Assembly (NCBI RefSeq): GCF_001695835.1
Contig: NZ_MBSO01000056.1
Location: forward strand, 1 to 64,000
DNA: 64,000 nucleotides
Source: Ensifer sp. LC11
GTDB lineage: Bacteria; Pseudomonadota; Alphaproteobacteria; Rhizobiales; Rhizobiaceae
Direction of reading: 5' to 3'
Program-made: the position numbers and the translations under genes
The notes under the pieces: model-generated
The model's database searches: none
Told to the model about the DNA's origin: nothing
Seen by the model: the letters and a program-made list of their open reading frames with translations, nothing else
In this document: positions 46,747 through 55,472 of the stretch, one piece after another
Layout: each line of letters begins with the position of its first letter
Position numbering within the stretch: the stretch's first letter is position 1

Positions 46747-47943
46747 CTATTCCGCGGCGACCACCCGGCTGCGGCCGATCGTGGCCTGGGTCAGCAGGAA
46801 GGCGGCAAGCGCGCAGGCTGCAATGGCTCCGGCCATCGGCAGGGCCGTTCCGTCGAAAAAGACGCTGGCGATGATCATCGCGACGGCGGCGGTGACGAAA
46901 TGCAGCGTGCCCATCAGCGCCGAGGCCGTGCCGGCAATCTCACCATGCTCCTCAAGCGCCAGCACCGCCGATGTCGGGATCACCAGGCCGAGCACACCGT
47001 AGCCGACGAACAGGAAGGCGGCCATGACCGGCAGTTGGTTGAAGCCGAGGCTCATGACGATGAACATCGTGGCCATGGTCAGCGCGAAGGCGCCAACGGC
47101 AAGGTGCATGACCCGCACCAGGCCGAAGCGTTCGCCGAGCCAGCCGGTCGCCTGCGACACGGCGAAGAACGATACGGCGTTCATCGAAAAGGCGATGCTG
47201 TATTGCGTCGGCGTCAGCCCGTAGTGGTCGATCAGCACGAAGGGCGAGTTGGCGAGATAGACGAGGAAGCCTGAGATCCCGAGCCCGCCGATGAAGGTGA
47301 GCGTCAGGAAGTTGCGGTCGGACAAGAGCAGGCGGTAGGCGGCGAGCGCGCTCGCGACACTGCTGCCGGCACGATCCTTTTTCGGGCGGGTCTCCTCAAG
47401 TTGCGTCGACAGCAGGATCAGGCCGACGAAGGCGGCGATCATCACCGCATAGAACACGCCGCGCCAGCCGTAAAACTGGATCACCGCGCTGCCGGCGAGT
47501 GGCGCCAGGATCGGCGAAATGCTGAAGACGAGCATCAGGAGCGACATCAGCCGCGCCGCCTGCACGCCGGTGTGCATATCACGGACGACCGCACGCGGGA
47601 TGACCATGCCGGCGGCACCACCGATCCCTTGCAGGAAGCGGAAGGCGATCAGGGTTTCGATGTCGGTTGCAAGCGCGCAGCCGACACTGGCGACGGTGAA
47701 GAGGCCGATACCGAGATAGAGCGGCGCCTTGCGGCCCCAGATATCGGAGAGCGGACCGTAGATCAGCTGGGAAATGGCAAAGGAAATGAAGAAGGCCAGC
47801 AGGCTCAGCTGCACCACGCCGTTTTCAGCCGCCAGATCCTTGCCGATCGACGGCAGGGCCGGCAGATACATGTCGATTGCAAAGGGGCCGATCGCCGAAA
47901 TCAGGCCAAGCACGATGGCTGTGCGCAGGAAGGACGTTGTCAT
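46747..47943 (-). CDS. Bcr/CflA-type multidrug efflux MFS transporter
   Basis: The product is 398 residues with 12 predicted membrane helices. The family start LGLISAIGPFAIDMYLPALPSIGKDL and the motif YGPLSDIWGRKAPLYLG in the first cytoplasmic loop are typical of Bcr/CflA drug:proton antiporters (DHA1 group). I chose the ATG at 47943; the frame extends to 48066 across the operator region. It is divergent from a TetR gene with two tandem operators in between, the usual layout of an inducible efflux pump. The exported compound is unknown. Confidence 0.88.
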   Translation of the reverse strand: MTTSFLRTAIVLGLISAIGPFAIDMYLPALPSIGKDLAAENGVVQLSLLAFFISFAISQLIYGPLSDIWGRKAPLYLGIGLFTVASVGCALATDIETLIAFRFLQGIGGAAGMVIPRAVVRDMHTGVQAARLMSLLMLVFSISPILAPLAGSAVIQFYGWRGVFYAVMIAAFVGLILLSTQLEETRPKKDRAGSSVASALAAYRLLLSDRNFLTLTFIGGLGISGFLVYLANSPFVLIDHYGLTPTQYSIAFSMNAVSFFAVSQATGWLGERFGLVRVMHLAVGAFALTMATMFIVMSLGFNQLPVMAAFLFVGYGVLGLVIPTSAVLALEEHGEIAGTASALMGTLHFVTAAVAMIIASVFFDGTALPMAGAIAACALAAFLLTQATIGRSRVVAAE

Positions 47944-48086
47944 GGCAAGATCTTTCAGAAATCGCGACAAGCAGCCGGCCCGAGGCCGGCATCGCTGCCG
48001 CCAGGATTGAAACTCGAAAGATGACGGTCGTGCCAGGATCGAACGTTTGGGAGACGCATCCGGCACTGACTACTCAGTCCATTAAT

Positions 48087-48122
48087 TTGGACACAAGTGT
48101 AAAATTAGACACCATTGTCTAA
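48087..48122. promoter_or_regulatory. Two tandem 18-base TetR operators
   Basis: Site A is TTAGACA-CCAT-TGTCTAA (48105-48122), a perfect inverted repeat. Site B is TTGGACA-CAAG-TGTAAAA (48087-48104), the same layout with substitutions. They abut directly in the gap between the divergent pump and TetR genes. Such doubled sites fit binding by two TetR dimers. Confidence 0.65.
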
Positions 48123-48149
48123 ATCGTCAATGGGCCTTATCTTCAATCC

Positions 48150-48818
48150 ATGAAAAGAAATGACTTCGCCTCGCCGGACGCCCGCGTGCAAAAAGGACAA
48201 CTGGCGAAACGCGTCTCGATCCTGGAAGCCGCAGCAGACGTATTCTGCCGGGAGGGCTTTTCCGGCGCGAGCATCGATGAGATTGCCGCCGAAGCCGGCG
48301 TATCGCGCCAGACGATCTACAACCATTACCGCGAGAAAGAGACGCTGTTCATGGCGGTAATCCAGGACATCATGGATCGCACCAACGGCGTCCTGTTCTC
48401 CATCCTCGCGACATTTCCCGAAACGGCCGACAATCTTGAGGAAGACCTTTCCGCCTTTGCGGTGCGCCTCAACAAGAGCTGCATCTGCAACCAGGATGCC
48501 AAATTTATCCAGAAGCTGATCGCCACGGAGGGCCATCGCTATCCGCATCTCTTCCAGTTCTGGCGGGAACAGGGCCCAGGCAAGACCGACCGCGCACTGG
48601 CGGCGCTTTTTGCCCGCCTTGCCCATGCCGCACCGCTCTTAATCGACGATTTCGATCTCGCCGCGCGCCAGTTCATCGCGCTGATCAAGGCCGACCTGCA
48701 GATGGGCGGGCTCTTCGGCGAAGCCCCGAGCGAGGCCGAACTTGAGGTCAGTGCCCGCAGGGCAGTCAGGACATTTCTGCGCGCCTATGGCCAGCCTGCC
48801 GCACAGACGCCCGCCTGA
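48150..48818 (+). CDS. TetR-family transcriptional regulator
   Basis: The product is 222 residues. The N-terminal helix-turn-helix is ILEAAADVFCREGFSGASIDEIAAEAGVSRQTIYNHYREKETLF (about 24-67). The C-terminal ligand domain includes a TetR_C-like segment (AARQFIALIKADLQMGGLFGEAPSEAE). It is divergent from the Bcr/CflA pump and probably represses it and itself through the operators at 48087-48122. The Shine-Dalgarno is weak. Confidence 0.88.
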   Translation: MKRNDFASPDARVQKGQLAKRVSILEAAADVFCREGFSGASIDEIAAEAGVSRQTIYNHYREKETLFMAVIQDIMDRTNGVLFSILATFPETADNLEEDLSAFAVRLNKSCICNQDAKFIQKLIATEGHRYPHLFQFWREQGPGKTDRALAALFARLAHAAPLLIDDFDLAARQFIALIKADLQMGGLFGEAPSEAELEVSARRAVRTFLRAYGQPAAQTPA

Positions 48819-48917
48819 CACCTTGCCGCCAGCGCCGCTGCTCCGCCTTGGCTGCCCGCGCCTGAAGCGCGTCGTGGTCTTTCGGATTCGCGCCTTTAGG
48901 CTTTTGCGCGACATGCT

Positions 48918-49202
48918 TTAGCGGGTGATGCGAAATCCTTGAAACTCTCCCGTCGTTTCGACGAATTCGGTGATGACCTGCGTGACCGATGCCATCGGCG
49001 GCCCCTTGCGCAGGCGTTCGAGCATCGTCGTTACCGCCTCTTCCGAACCATTGATCAGCGCGGCAACCGAACCGTCAGGCTCGTTTTTCACCCACCCGGC
49101 CAAACCCAGCTTCTGCGCCTCGTCACGTGTCCACACACGGAAGCTAACCCCCTGAACACGCCCGAGGATTCGCACCCGCGCCGTCTTTTGGAATTGGCCC
49201 AT
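48918..49202 (-). CDS. acyP: Acylphosphatase
   Basis: The product is 94 residues, normal for the family. The catalytic arginine R22 lies in GRVQGVSFRVWTRDEA and the catalytic asparagine N40 in GWVKNEPDGSV. It hydrolyses acyl phosphates such as carbamoyl or 1,3-bisphosphoglycerate phosphate in the cytoplasm. I chose the ATG at 49202, preceded by GACGGAGG; the frame stays open to 49319 without support. It is a single gene between the TetR gene and a divergent sugar transporter. Confidence 0.92.
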   Translation of the reverse strand: MGQFQKTARVRILGRVQGVSFRVWTRDEAQKLGLAGWVKNEPDGSVAALINGSEEAVTTMLERLRKGPPMASVTQVITEFVETTGEFQGFRITR

Positions 49203-49496
49203 GATGATCGCCTCCGTCACCGTCTTCGGATCAATCTGGGGCAATCCGTGGCGAAGGCAAGCGCAATACTGCAAGCCGGGCATATTCCCCCTCATCGTTG
49301 TCCGCGCAACCCGAGGCAACGCGCTGCGCGGCAGATGTATTTATCTCGCAACCAATATATTTTTTCTTTGCGTATTTTTAAAAATTGACGCGCGAAAAGT
49401 TTTGTGGTTTTTACCCACTCACCAAGACGGCGGCGGGAGGGCCACGCCAGCTTGGCCGAGACACCGAAGGCCCACGCCGTTTCCAGGGAGGAAACC

Positions 49497-50387
49497 ATGA
49501 ACATGTCCCGCATTCTGAAATCGCTCGTCGCCGGCACGGCCCTGTCGCTGCTTGCTTCCACAGCCTTTGCCGACGGTATCGGCGCGTCGCTGCTCACCCA
49601 GCAGCATCCCTTCTACATCGAGCTTGCCGACGCGATGAAAGCCGAGGCTGAGGCCAAGAACGTCAAGCTCGAAGTGTCGATCGCCAACCAGGATCTCAAC
49701 AAGCAGCTCGCCGACGTCGAGGACTTCATCGTCAAGGGCGTCGACGTCATCGTCATCTCGCCGGTCGACAGCCAGGGCGTGCGCGCCGCGATCGAGAAGG
49801 CCGAGAAGGCCGGCATCAAGGTGATCACCGTCGACGTTCCGGCCAATGGCGCAACCGTCACCTCGCATATCGGCACCGACAACTTCACCGGCGGCGTCAA
49901 GGCCGGCGAGCTGATGGCCAAGGTCCTCGACAACAAGGGCAAGGTCGCCGTCATCGACTACCCGACCGTCCAGTCGGTGGTGAACCGCGTCAACGGCTTC
50001 AAGGAAGCGATCGCCAAGCATCCGGAGATGGAGATCGTCGCGATCCAGACCGGCATTACCCGTGCCGAAGCGCTGGCCGCCGCCCAGAACATGCTGCAGG
50101 CCAACCCCGACATATCAGGCATCTTCGGCTTCGGCGACGATGCGGCACTTGCCGCCGCCGTGGCGGCCAAGGCGGCGGGCCTCGAATCCCAGGTCAAGGT
50201 CATCGGCTTTGACGGCATGAAGGAAGCCCGCGACGCCGTCGACACCAACCCGGTCATGGTCGGCGTCATCCAGCAGTTCCCGGACCAGATGGGCAAGCAG
50301 GCCGTCGACACCGCCGTCAAGGTTGCCGCCGGCGAGACCGTTCCGGCCGAACAGCCGATCGTGCCCGGCGTCTACACCGCGAAATAA
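49497..50387 (+). CDS. Ribose-type periplasmic sugar-binding protein (second system)
   Basis: The product is 296 residues. The signal peptide is MNMSRILKSLVAGTALSLLASTAFA. The RbsB-like fold shows HPFYIELADAMKAEAEAKNVKLEV, IVISPVDSQGVRAAIEKAEKAGIKVITVD and IFGFGDDAALAAAVAAKAAG. The ATG at 49497 follows CCAGGGAGG. It is the first gene of an operon with ATPase, permease, PfkB kinase and GatZ/KbaZ protein, which points to a ketohexose or hexitol ligand. A 9-base-pair hairpin follows the gene. Confidence 0.9.
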   Translation: MNMSRILKSLVAGTALSLLASTAFADGIGASLLTQQHPFYIELADAMKAEAEAKNVKLEVSIANQDLNKQLADVEDFIVKGVDVIVISPVDSQGVRAAIEKAEKAGIKVITVDVPANGATVTSHIGTDNFTGGVKAGELMAKVLDNKGKVAVIDYPTVQSVVNRVNGFKEAIAKHPEMEIVAIQTGITRAEALAAAQNMLQANPDISGIFGFGDDAALAAAVAAKAAGLESQVKVIGFDGMKEARDAVDTNPVMVGVIQQFPDQMGKQAVDTAVKVAAGETVPAEQPIVPGVYTAK

Positions 50388-50401
50388 GTCCTCCCAGGAC
50401 C

Positions 50402-50423
50402 GCCGCCGCCTCCGGGCGGCGGC
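50402..50423 (+). promoter_or_regulatory. Intra-operon hairpin after the binding-protein gene
   Basis: GCCGCCGCC (50402-50410) pairs perfectly with GGCGGCGGC (50415-50423) around TCCG, 15 bases past the binding-protein stop. The ATPase gene starts about 100 bases later. No T-run follows, which fits partial termination or 3'-end protection. Confidence 0.6.
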
Positions 50424-50524
50424 AACCTCTCGGGGTGAACGCCTCCGGCATGTGGCCGGAGGGCGCTCCCTCGGCTTGCTCCTTGCGCGCCTGAACAGAG
50501 GCGCGGCGCTCTATGGAGGTCGCC

Positions 50525-52036
50525 ATGCATGGTTCGACCATGGATACCATTCTTGAGATCAGCGACATCACCAAGTCCTTCGGCCAGGTCGCAGCCCTGA
50601 AGGGCATGCGCCTCAAGGTTCGGCGCGGTCGGGTGCACACGCTGCTCGGCGAAAACGGCGCCGGCAAATCGACGCTCATGAAGATCCTCGCCGGCGTACA
50701 CGAAGCGACCTCGGGAGAGATCAGCCTCGACGGGCGCCCGTATCGGCCGACCGATCCGCGGGACGCCGCCGCCCTCGGGCTTGCCATCGTCTTCCAGGAG
50801 CTCAGCCTCTGCAGCAACCTGACGGTGGCCGAGAACATTCTCGCCACCCGCGAACCGCGCCGCTTCGGCTTCATCAACGACAAGGCGCTGATCACAAAAG
50901 CCCGCGCGATCGTCGCCGATCTCGGCCTGCCTATCGACGTCAGCGAGAAGGTCGGCAATCTCTCGATCGCCCAACGCCAGCTCGTCGAGATCGCCAAGGG
51001 TCTCAGCCACGAGGCCAAGGTCATCATTCTCGATGAGCCGACCTCCTCGCTCAGCGACAGCGAAGCGGAAATTCTCTTCGACATCATCGCCCGGCTGAAG
51101 AGCCGCGGCGTCGCCGTCATCTACATCTCGCACCGCATGGAAGAGATCATGCGGCTCAGCGACGACATCACCGTCATCCGCGATGGCGAGTATGTCTCTA
51201 CCCATGACCGTGACGACGTCACCATCGAGGCGCTGATCGCATTGATGGTCGGCCGCCGCATGGATGAGATCTATCCGCCACCGGTTCATGAACAGTCGGC
51301 CTCGGCAGCACCGGTCCTCTCGGTCGATCGCCTTGCCCGCGACGGAGAGTTCGACAACATCTCCTTCGACGTCCGTCCCGGCGAAATCCTCGGTTTCTTC
51401 GGTCTGGTCGGCTCGGGCCGCTCCGAGGTGATGAACGCACTCTTCGGCATGAAGTCTGCCGCCGGCACGGTGCGCTTCGACGGGCAAGCGGTTCGCTTCC
51501 GCTCACCGGCCGAGGCAATCGCCCGCGGCATCGGCTTCGTTACCGAAAACCGCAAGGAAGAGGGCCTCGTTCTCAGCCACAGCGTCGGCTGGAACATCTC
51601 GATGGCGGCCCTCTCCGATTTCACCGGCCCGCTCGGCTTCACCCGCAAGCGCGCGGAGCGCGAAGCTGCGGCCACGGAAGTCGGCCGGCTGGCGATCAAG
51701 ACGCACTCGCTCGACACCCCATCGGGTTCTTTGAGCGGCGGCAACCAGCAGAAGATCGTGCTCGCAAAATGGCTGCTCACCCGGCCCAAGGTGCTGATCC
51801 TCGACGAGCCCACCCGCGGCGTCGATGTCGGCGCCAAGTTTGAAATCTACAAGATCATCCGCCAGCTGGCGGCCGAGGGCACGGCGATCCTGCTGATCTC
51901 CTCCGAGCTGCCGGAAGTTCTCGGAATGAGCGACCGCGTCGTCGTCATGCACGAAGGCGTCATCGGCGCGACCCTCTCCGGCGCAGACCTCAATCCGGAA
52001 ACGATCATGGCGCACGCAACGGGATTCCAATCATGA
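50525..52036 (+). CDS. Ribose-type ABC transporter ATP-binding protein (second system)
   Basis: The product is 503 residues with two ATPase domains. Domain 1 has Walker [10 protein letters not shown] and Walker B VIILDEPTSSLSDSE. Domain 2 has the degenerate P-loop FGLVGSGRSEVMNA, signature [15 protein letters not shown] and LILDEPTRGVDVGAK. I chose the ATG at 50525, with GGAGG 5 bases upstream; an ATG at 50513 contains that same site. Its stop overlaps the permease start (ATGA). Confidence 0.92.
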   Translation: MHGSTMDTILEISDITKSFGQVAALKGMRLKVRRGRVHTLLGENGAGKSTLMKILAGVHEATSGEISLDGRPYRPTDPRDAAALGLAIVFQELSLCSNLTVAENILATREPRRFGFINDKALITKARAIVADLGLPIDVSEKVGNLSIAQRQLVEIAKGLSHEAKVIILDEPTSSLSDSEAEILFDIIARLKSRGVAVIYISHRMEEIMRLSDDITVIRDGEYVSTHDRDDVTIEALIALMVGRRMDEIYPPPVHEQSASAAPVLSVDRLARDGEFDNISFDVRPGEILGFFGLVGSGRSEVMNALFGMKSAAGTVRFDGQAVRFRSPAEAIARGIGFVTENRKEEGLVLSHSVGWNISMAALSDFTGPLGFTRKRAEREAAATEVGRLAIKTHSLDTPSGSLSGGNQQKIVLAKWLLTRPKVLILDEPTRGVDVGAKFEIYKIIRQLAAEGTAILLISSELPEVLGMSDRVVVMHEGVIGATLSGADLNPETIMAHATGFQS

Positions 52037-52995
52037 CACAGCTATCCGAAGCCCAGGCCGCCTTGATGCGCGCGCTGAAACAATATGGCGGCATCCTGCT
52101 CTCGCTGGTGATGCTCTGCGCCATCTTCTCCTTCCTCAACCCGCGCTTCATGTCGGTCGTCAACTTCATGAACATCCTGCAGCAGGTGGCCGTGGTGGCG
52201 ATCGCCGCTTTCGGCATGACCTGGGTGATCCTGCTCGGCGAGATCGATCTCTCCGTCGGCTCGATCATCGCGGTTGCCGGCATGGTGGGTGCGCAATGTT
52301 TCGCCTTCGGTCTCGGCTTTGCGCCGGCACTCGTCATCACGCTTCTGGCCGGCGCTCTGATGGGCATGCTGAACGGCGTGCTGACGGCAAAACTGCTGCT
52401 CCCCTCCTTCATCGTCACGGTGGCGACGATGGGCATCTACCGCGGCATGGTCAGCCTGCCGACCAACGGTGCGCCGGCGATGATCGAGAATTCGACCTGG
52501 ACGGCGATCGGCACCGAGAGCTTGCTCGGATTGCCCGTCATCATCTGGGTCGTCGCCGTCCTCTTCGTCGTCAATCATATCCTCCTGAGCAAAACGAGCT
52601 TCGGCCGCCGCGCCTACCTCACCGGCGGCAACCGCGAGGCGGCGGTCTATTCCGGCATCAAGGTCGACCGACTGAAGATCACGATCTTCATGATCTCGGG
52701 CGTGATGGCGGCGATCAGCGGCGTGCTGCTCTCCTCTCGCCTGTTCTCCGCCCAGACCAATGCCGGCATGAGCTACGAGCTCGACGCGATTGCCGCGGCG
52801 GTCCTTGGCGGCACCTCGCTTGCCGGCGGCGTCGGCACCATGGTCGGCACGCTGATCGGCGCGCTGATCATCGGCGTCATGAACAACGGCATGAACATGC
52901 TGTCCGTCCCCTACTTCTACCAGCTCATCGTCAAGGGCCTGGTGATCCTGATCGCCGTCTGGCTCGACGTGCGCGCCAAGCAGGCAAAGCGCTGA
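52033..52995 (+). CDS. Ribose-type ABC transporter permease (second system)
   Basis: The product is 320 residues with about ten membrane segments. The RbsC core is GMTWVILLGEIDLSVGSIIAVAGMVGA, and the C-terminal part has AAAVLGGTSLAGGVGTMVGTLIGALIIGVMNNGMNML. Translation is coupled to the ATPase gene by the ATGA overlap. A palindromic repeat follows the stop before the kinase gene. Confidence 0.92.
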   Translation: MTQLSEAQAALMRALKQYGGILLSLVMLCAIFSFLNPRFMSVVNFMNILQQVAVVAIAAFGMTWVILLGEIDLSVGSIIAVAGMVGAQCFAFGLGFAPALVITLLAGALMGMLNGVLTAKLLLPSFIVTVATMGIYRGMVSLPTNGAPAMIENSTWTAIGTESLLGLPVIIWVVAVLFVVNHILLSKTSFGRRAYLTGGNREAAVYSGIKVDRLKITIFMISGVMAAISGVLLSSRLFSAQTNAGMSYELDAIAAAVLGGTSLAGGVGTMVGTLIGALIIGVMNNGMNMLSVPYFYQLIVKGLVILIAVWLDVRAKQAKR

Positions 52996-53002
52996 TCCCC
53001 TT

Positions 53003-53052
53003 GGAGCGGGATGAGGAGAAGTGTTTGCGGTTTTCCGCCTGCATCCCGCTCC
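53003..53052. repeat. Palindromic intergenic repeat (GGAGCGGGATG type)
   Basis: GGAGCGGGATG (53003-53013) is the exact inverse of CATCCCGCTCC (53042-53052), with an inner GCGG-TTTT-CCGC. The pattern, including AGGAGAAGTG in the left half, resembles a short palindrome common in rhizobial intergenic DNA. A diverged copy lies at 55313-55357, at the end of the same operon. Confidence 0.6.
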
Positions 53053-53086
53053 GACCTAATCATCGTGATCGAACGAGTGACACACC

Positions 53087-54028
53087 ATGCATAAGATACT
53101 GACGATCGGCGAAATTCTCGTGGAGATCATCGCCACCGAAAAGGGCGACGGTTTTCGCCAGGCGACACCGCTCATCGGCCCCTATCCTTCCGGCGCTCCG
53201 GCGATCTTCATCGATCAGGTCGGCAAGCTCGGCCAGGCGGCGGCGATCATCTCGCGGGTCGGCGACGATGACTTCGGCCATGTCAACCTCGACAGGCTGA
53301 AAGCGGACGGCGTCGACATTTCCGGGATCGCCATCGACCCGCTCGGCACCACCGGCAGCGCCTTCGTGCGCTATCGCGCCGATGGCAGCCGCGCCTTCGT
53401 CTTCAACATCCGCCACAGCGCCTGCGGCACGATCCGGCTCGATGAAGCAAACCGGGCGCTGGTCAGAAGCTGCAGCCACCTGCATGTGATGGGCTCGTCG
53501 CTCTACGCCCCAAGCGTGGTCGAGAGCATTATCTCGGCGATCGAGATCATCAAATCAGCCGGCGGCACGGTCTCCTTCGACCCGAACCTGCGACCGGAAA
53601 TCCTCGACAGCCCTGGCATGCGCGAGGCGCTGCAGACGGTGCTCGCCAAGACCGACGTCTTCCTGCCGAGCGGCCAGGAACTCTTCCTGTTCACGCGGGC
53701 AAAGACCGAGGCCGAAGCGGTGTCGGAACTGCTCGCCACCGGCATCAAAGTGGTCGTCGTCAAGCGCGGCGCCGAGGGCGCCAGCTACTTCGACCGCGAA
53801 ACGACGTTCTCGCACCCGGGCTTCGCTGTCGAGGAAACCGACCCGACGGGCGCCGGCGACTGCTTCGGCGCGACCTTCGTCACCTTCTGGCTGAACGGCG
53901 CGAAGCCCGCAGAAGCCCTGGAATTTGCCAACGCTTCGGGCGCACGCGCCGTCATGATTTCCGGCCCGATGGAAGGGGCCTCGACGCGCGCGGATCTCGA
54001 AACCTTCATCAACGCGAAAAAGGGCTGA
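53087..54028 (+). CDS. PfkB-family carbohydrate kinase
   Basis: The product is 313 residues. Signature 1 region is GKLGQAAAIISRVGDDDFG, and signature 2 is DPTGAGDCFGATFV, with the catalytic aspartate. An oddity is PYPSGAPAIFIDQVGK in place of the usual GGxxxNxA motif. It should phosphorylate an imported sugar. With GatZ/KbaZ next to it, a ketohexose (tagatose, fructose or similar) is a reasonable substrate, but KDG or ribokinase-like activity is not excluded. Confidence 0.85.
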   Translation: MHKILTIGEILVEIIATEKGDGFRQATPLIGPYPSGAPAIFIDQVGKLGQAAAIISRVGDDDFGHVNLDRLKADGVDISGIAIDPLGTTGSAFVRYRADGSRAFVFNIRHSACGTIRLDEANRALVRSCSHLHVMGSSLYAPSVVESIISAIEIIKSAGGTVSFDPNLRPEILDSPGMREALQTVLAKTDVFLPSGQELFLFTRAKTEAEAVSELLATGIKVVVVKRGAEGASYFDRETTFSHPGFAVEETDPTGAGDCFGATFVTFWLNGAKPAEALEFANASGARAVMISGPMEGASTRADLETFINAKKG

Positions 54029-54033
54029 CCGCC

Positions 54034-55314
54034 ATGCAGCAGAACCTTCTAATCGACATTGCCCGCTGGCGCGACCGTCCGGGCTTTCGCGGCATTCCCT
54101 CCGTCTGCTCGGCCCACCCGCTGGTGATCGAGGCCGCGATGCTGCGCGCGCTTCAGGAAGATGCCGCTCTCTTGATCGAGGCGACCTGCAACCAGGTCAA
54201 CCAGGATGGCGGCTACACCGGCATGACGCCTGCCGATTTCACCCGTTTCGTCGCTGGCATCGCCGATCGCGTCTCGTTTCCCAAGGACAAGATCATCCTC
54301 GGCGGCGACCATCTCGGCCCGAACCCGTGGAAGCATCTGCCGGCTGCGGAAGCGATGGCCAAGGCCGAAACGATGATCGAGGCCTATGCGAAGGCCGGCT
54401 TCACCAAGCTGCATCTCGATACCAGCATGGGCTGCGCCGGCGAGCCGGTGGCTCTGCCCGACGCCGTGACGGCGGAACGTGCCGCCCGGCTTGCGGCTGC
54501 CGCCGAAGCCGCCATTTCCGGCGAGAACGGTATCGCCCCGGTCTATATTATCGGCACCGAAGTGCCGGTTCCGGGCGGCGCGCTCGAAGAGCTCGATACG
54601 CTCGAAGTCACGGCGCCGGAGGCAGCGATCGAGACCGTGTCCATTCATCGCCGCGCCTTCGAGAAGGCCGGCGCTGCCGACGCCTTCGGGCGTGTCGTCG
54701 GCGCGGTCGTACAGCCGGGTGTCGAGTTCGGCAACGAGAACGTCATCGCCTATGACAGGCCAAAGGCGGCAAAGCTCAGCGCCAGCCTGAAACAGCTCGA
54801 CGGCATCGTCTTCGAGGCCCATTCGACCGACTACCAGACGCAGGAGGCGCTGCGCGACCTCGTTTCCGACGGCTTTGCCATTCTGAAGGTCGGCCCGGGC
54901 CTGACCTTTGCACTGCGCGAAGCGCTCTACGGCCTCGACCAGATCGCCGCTTTCCTTTTCCCGGAGGCGCGCAAGCAGACGCTGGCAATGGTCACCGAGA
55001 CAGTGATGCGCGAAGAGCCGGCCAACTGGGGCAAGTATTACCATGGCTCGGCCGAAGCCCAGCGACTGCAGCGGCATTTCTCCTACAGCGACCGCATCCG
55101 CTATTACTGGCCGCACCCGAAGGTCGCTGCATCAGTCGAAGAACTGCTTGCGCTGCTCAATGGTGTGATCATCCCGGAAACCCTGATCAGCCAGTATCTT
55201 TCCGGCAGTTACGAGCGTGTACGCGACGGCAAGGTTGCCCCCGAAGCAAAACCGCTGGCACTCGCCTCGGTCGATGCTGTTCTTCAGGAATATTTCTCGG
55301 CCTGCCGAGCTTAG
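54034..55314 (+). CDS. GatZ/KbaZ family protein (tagatose-phosphate pathway)
   Basis: The product is 426 residues, full length for GatZ/KbaZ. Recognisable parts are GIPSVCSAHPLVIEAAMLRALQEDAALLIEATCNQVNQDGGYTGMTPADF, IILGGDHLGPNPWK, KLHLDTSMGCAGEP and VFEAHSTDYQT. In enterobacteria GatZ and KbaZ support the class II tagatose-bisphosphate aldolase (GatY/KbaY). Some family members have been reported as 4-epimerases of tagatose or tagatose phosphate. No GatY/KbaY is encoded here, which favours an epimerase role. It starts 6 bases after the kinase stop. Confidence 0.86.
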   Translation: MQQNLLIDIARWRDRPGFRGIPSVCSAHPLVIEAAMLRALQEDAALLIEATCNQVNQDGGYTGMTPADFTRFVAGIADRVSFPKDKIILGGDHLGPNPWKHLPAAEAMAKAETMIEAYAKAGFTKLHLDTSMGCAGEPVALPDAVTAERAARLAAAAEAAISGENGIAPVYIIGTEVPVPGGALEELDTLEVTAPEAAIETVSIHRRAFEKAGAADAFGRVVGAVVQPGVEFGNENVIAYDRPKAAKLSASLKQLDGIVFEAHSTDYQTQEALRDLVSDGFAILKVGPGLTFALREALYGLDQIAAFLFPEARKQTLAMVTETVMREEPANWGKYYHGSAEAQRLQRHFSYSDRIRYYWPHPKVAASVEELLALLNGVIIPETLISQYLSGSYERVRDGKVAPEAKPLALASVDAVLQEYFSACRA

Positions 55315-55357
55315 AGCGGGACAGGAAAAAGTGCACGCGGGCTTTCGCCCGCGTGCT
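55313..55357. repeat. Diverged palindromic repeat with terminator-like stem
   Basis: The element starts within the GatZ/KbaZ stop codon (TTAGAGCGGGAC). Its inner stem GCACGCGGGC (55333-55342) pairs perfectly with GCCCGCGTGC (55347-55356). It resembles the element at 53003-53052 in layout. It probably also ends the operon transcript, although no T-run follows. Confidence 0.55.
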
Positions 55358-55472
55358 GCTCTCACCGATCAGAAGCGGGTCATGCATTCGGTGAATATTT
55401 GCCAGCCGGTACTGCCTATCCCCTCGAAATGAACCTATAAACGAAATCAAAACAATATGGGGTGCAGCGACC

